Of a stretch of 64,000 nt of DNA, positions 63,586 through 64,000 are shown piece by piece. The number at the start of each line of letters is the position of its first letter. Position 1 is the stretch's first letter. The translations under genes and the position numbers were made by a program. Below the pieces are notes generated by a model, which had not been told where the DNA came from, ran no database searches, and saw only the letters and a program-made list of their open reading frames with translations. This DNA comes from Erythrobacteraceae bacterium E2-1 Yellow Sea (GTDB lineage: Bacteria; Pseudomonadota; Alphaproteobacteria; Sphingomonadales; Sphingomonadaceae): the NCBI GenBank assembly GCA_014983025.1, contig JADCLP010000001.1, positions 248,001 to 312,000 of the forward strand, given 5' to 3'.

Positions 63586-64000
63586 ATGAGTGCAAAACCA
63601 GTACCCACCGCTTATCGGCCCTGCGTGGGCGTGATGCTCGTCAATGCCGATGGCCTGGTTTTTGTTGGCAAGCGAATCGACACAAAAGAGGGAGACTGGT
63701 GGCAAATGCCACAGGGTGGCGTCGACCAGGGTGAAGAGCTGGACAGTGCAGTGATGCGCGAATTGGCAGAAGAAACAGGCATCAGAGTCGAACATGTTTC
63801 CTTGATCGCCCGTACACGCGAATCCATCCGTTATGATTTGCCTGAGGACTTGCTTGGCAAATTATGGGGCGGCAAATACCGCGGCCAGGAACAGCATTGG
63901 TATCTGCTGCGTTTCAAAGGCAGTGATGCGGATATCGATCTTGAAGCGCACGACCCACCCGAATTCTGCGACTGGAAATGGGTTGAGGCAGATAGCCTGC
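63586..64000 (+). CDS. rppH: RNA pyrophosphohydrolase (partial, C-terminus beyond window)
   Basis: A Nudix hydrolase that removes pyrophosphate from the 5' end of mRNAs and so opens them to RNase E. About 138 residues are present. The N-terminus SAKPVPTAYRPCVGVMLVN and the Nudix box GGVDQGEELDSAVMRELAEE with the following TGI are complete, and DWWQMPQGG and FCDWKWVEAD match RppH. Two in-frame ATGs (63577 and 63586) are possible; the second gives the common start. The frame is open to the window edge. A diadenosine polyphosphatase reading is the same family. Confidence 0.93.
   Translation, partial: MSAKPVPTAYRPCVGVMLVNADGLVFVGKRIDTKEGDWWQMPQGGVDQGEELDSAVMRELAEETGIRVEHVSLIARTRESIRYDLPEDLLGKLWGGKYRGQEQHWYLLRFKGSDADIDLEAHDPPEFCDWKWVEADSL

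Noticed and set aside
1-64000. tRNA, rRNA, CRISPR, insertion sequence, prophage and origin signatures
   Set aside because: Reading both strands I found no T-arm and acceptor pattern, regular spaced repeats, transposase or integrase, or DnaA-box cluster.

Overview
The window looks like one ordinary chromosomal stretch from an aerobic alphaproteobacterium, most likely of the order Sphingomonadales and perhaps the Erythrobacteraceae. The grounds are gene content and order: nuoA-nuoB-nuoC; rne diverging from amidase, PBP1A and prfB; a lolC-lolD...dnaE series; an RNase E with an acidic insert and a C-terminal Gly-Trp-Trp tail; an SPY-type release factor 2; and the acyl carrier protein, acyl ligase and PLP decarboxylase trio known from exosortase A loci. 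This placement is inference, because no 16S rRNA or other taxonomic marker lies in the window. I saw no tRNA, rRNA, insertion sequence, prophage, CRISPR array or replication origin. Genes are dense, and many neighbours on the same strand overlap at ATGA or TAATG junctions.

Layout. 1-1468: start of the complex I operon (nuoA, nuoB, partial nuoC). 1607-4293: exported beta-propeller protein plus coniferyl-type aldehyde dehydrogenase. 4439-11479: acetyl-CoA acetyltransferase with a clear terminator, SH3 protein, 2-hydroxyacid dehydrogenase, ammonium transporter, a Cys-cluster protein with a suspicious amber stop, a nitronate monooxygenase-like flavoprotein and a lipoprotein-type methyltransferase. 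11476-16698: prfB, periplasmic peroxiredoxin, PBP1A and amidase. 17130-19925: RNase E. 19966-23214: an unrecognised PLP enzyme and methyltransferase facing an ATP-grasp ligase. 23339-26463: sdhB, thioesterase, zapE and pirin. 26485-31198: a DSF synthase (RpfF) homologue, a 54-residue coiled-coil protein, and the exosortase A-associated decarboxylase, acyl ligase and acyl carrier protein.

31207-38968 is a leftward housekeeping run: ETF-QO, ispE, N-formylglutamate amidohydrolase, ilvD, NAD(P)HX repair and an RNA uracil methyltransferase. 39057-42131 carries a UDG-like protein, a lytic transglycosylase and moaB. 42145-45833 carries a YcxB-like protein, a PA0069-type radical SAM protein, a DUF1330 protein and an acyl-CoA ligase. 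45921-52616 carries dnaE, glutathione peroxidase, a small exported protein, lolD and lolC. 52828-55509 carries purF, an SDR and a PilZ protein. 55543-63277 is a compact leftward series: 2-oxoglutarate:ferredoxin oxidoreductase (korA, korB), a YdjM-like membrane protein, photolyase, cyclopropane fatty acid synthase and a serine hydrolase lipoprotein. The window ends inside rppH.

The parts most worth a second look are the DSF synthase beside a free-standing acyl carrier protein/acyl ligase/PLP decarboxylase module; the PLP enzyme, methyltransferase and ATP-grasp set; and the amber codon at the tip of a perfect hairpin that interrupts an otherwise open reading frame at 8715-9242.
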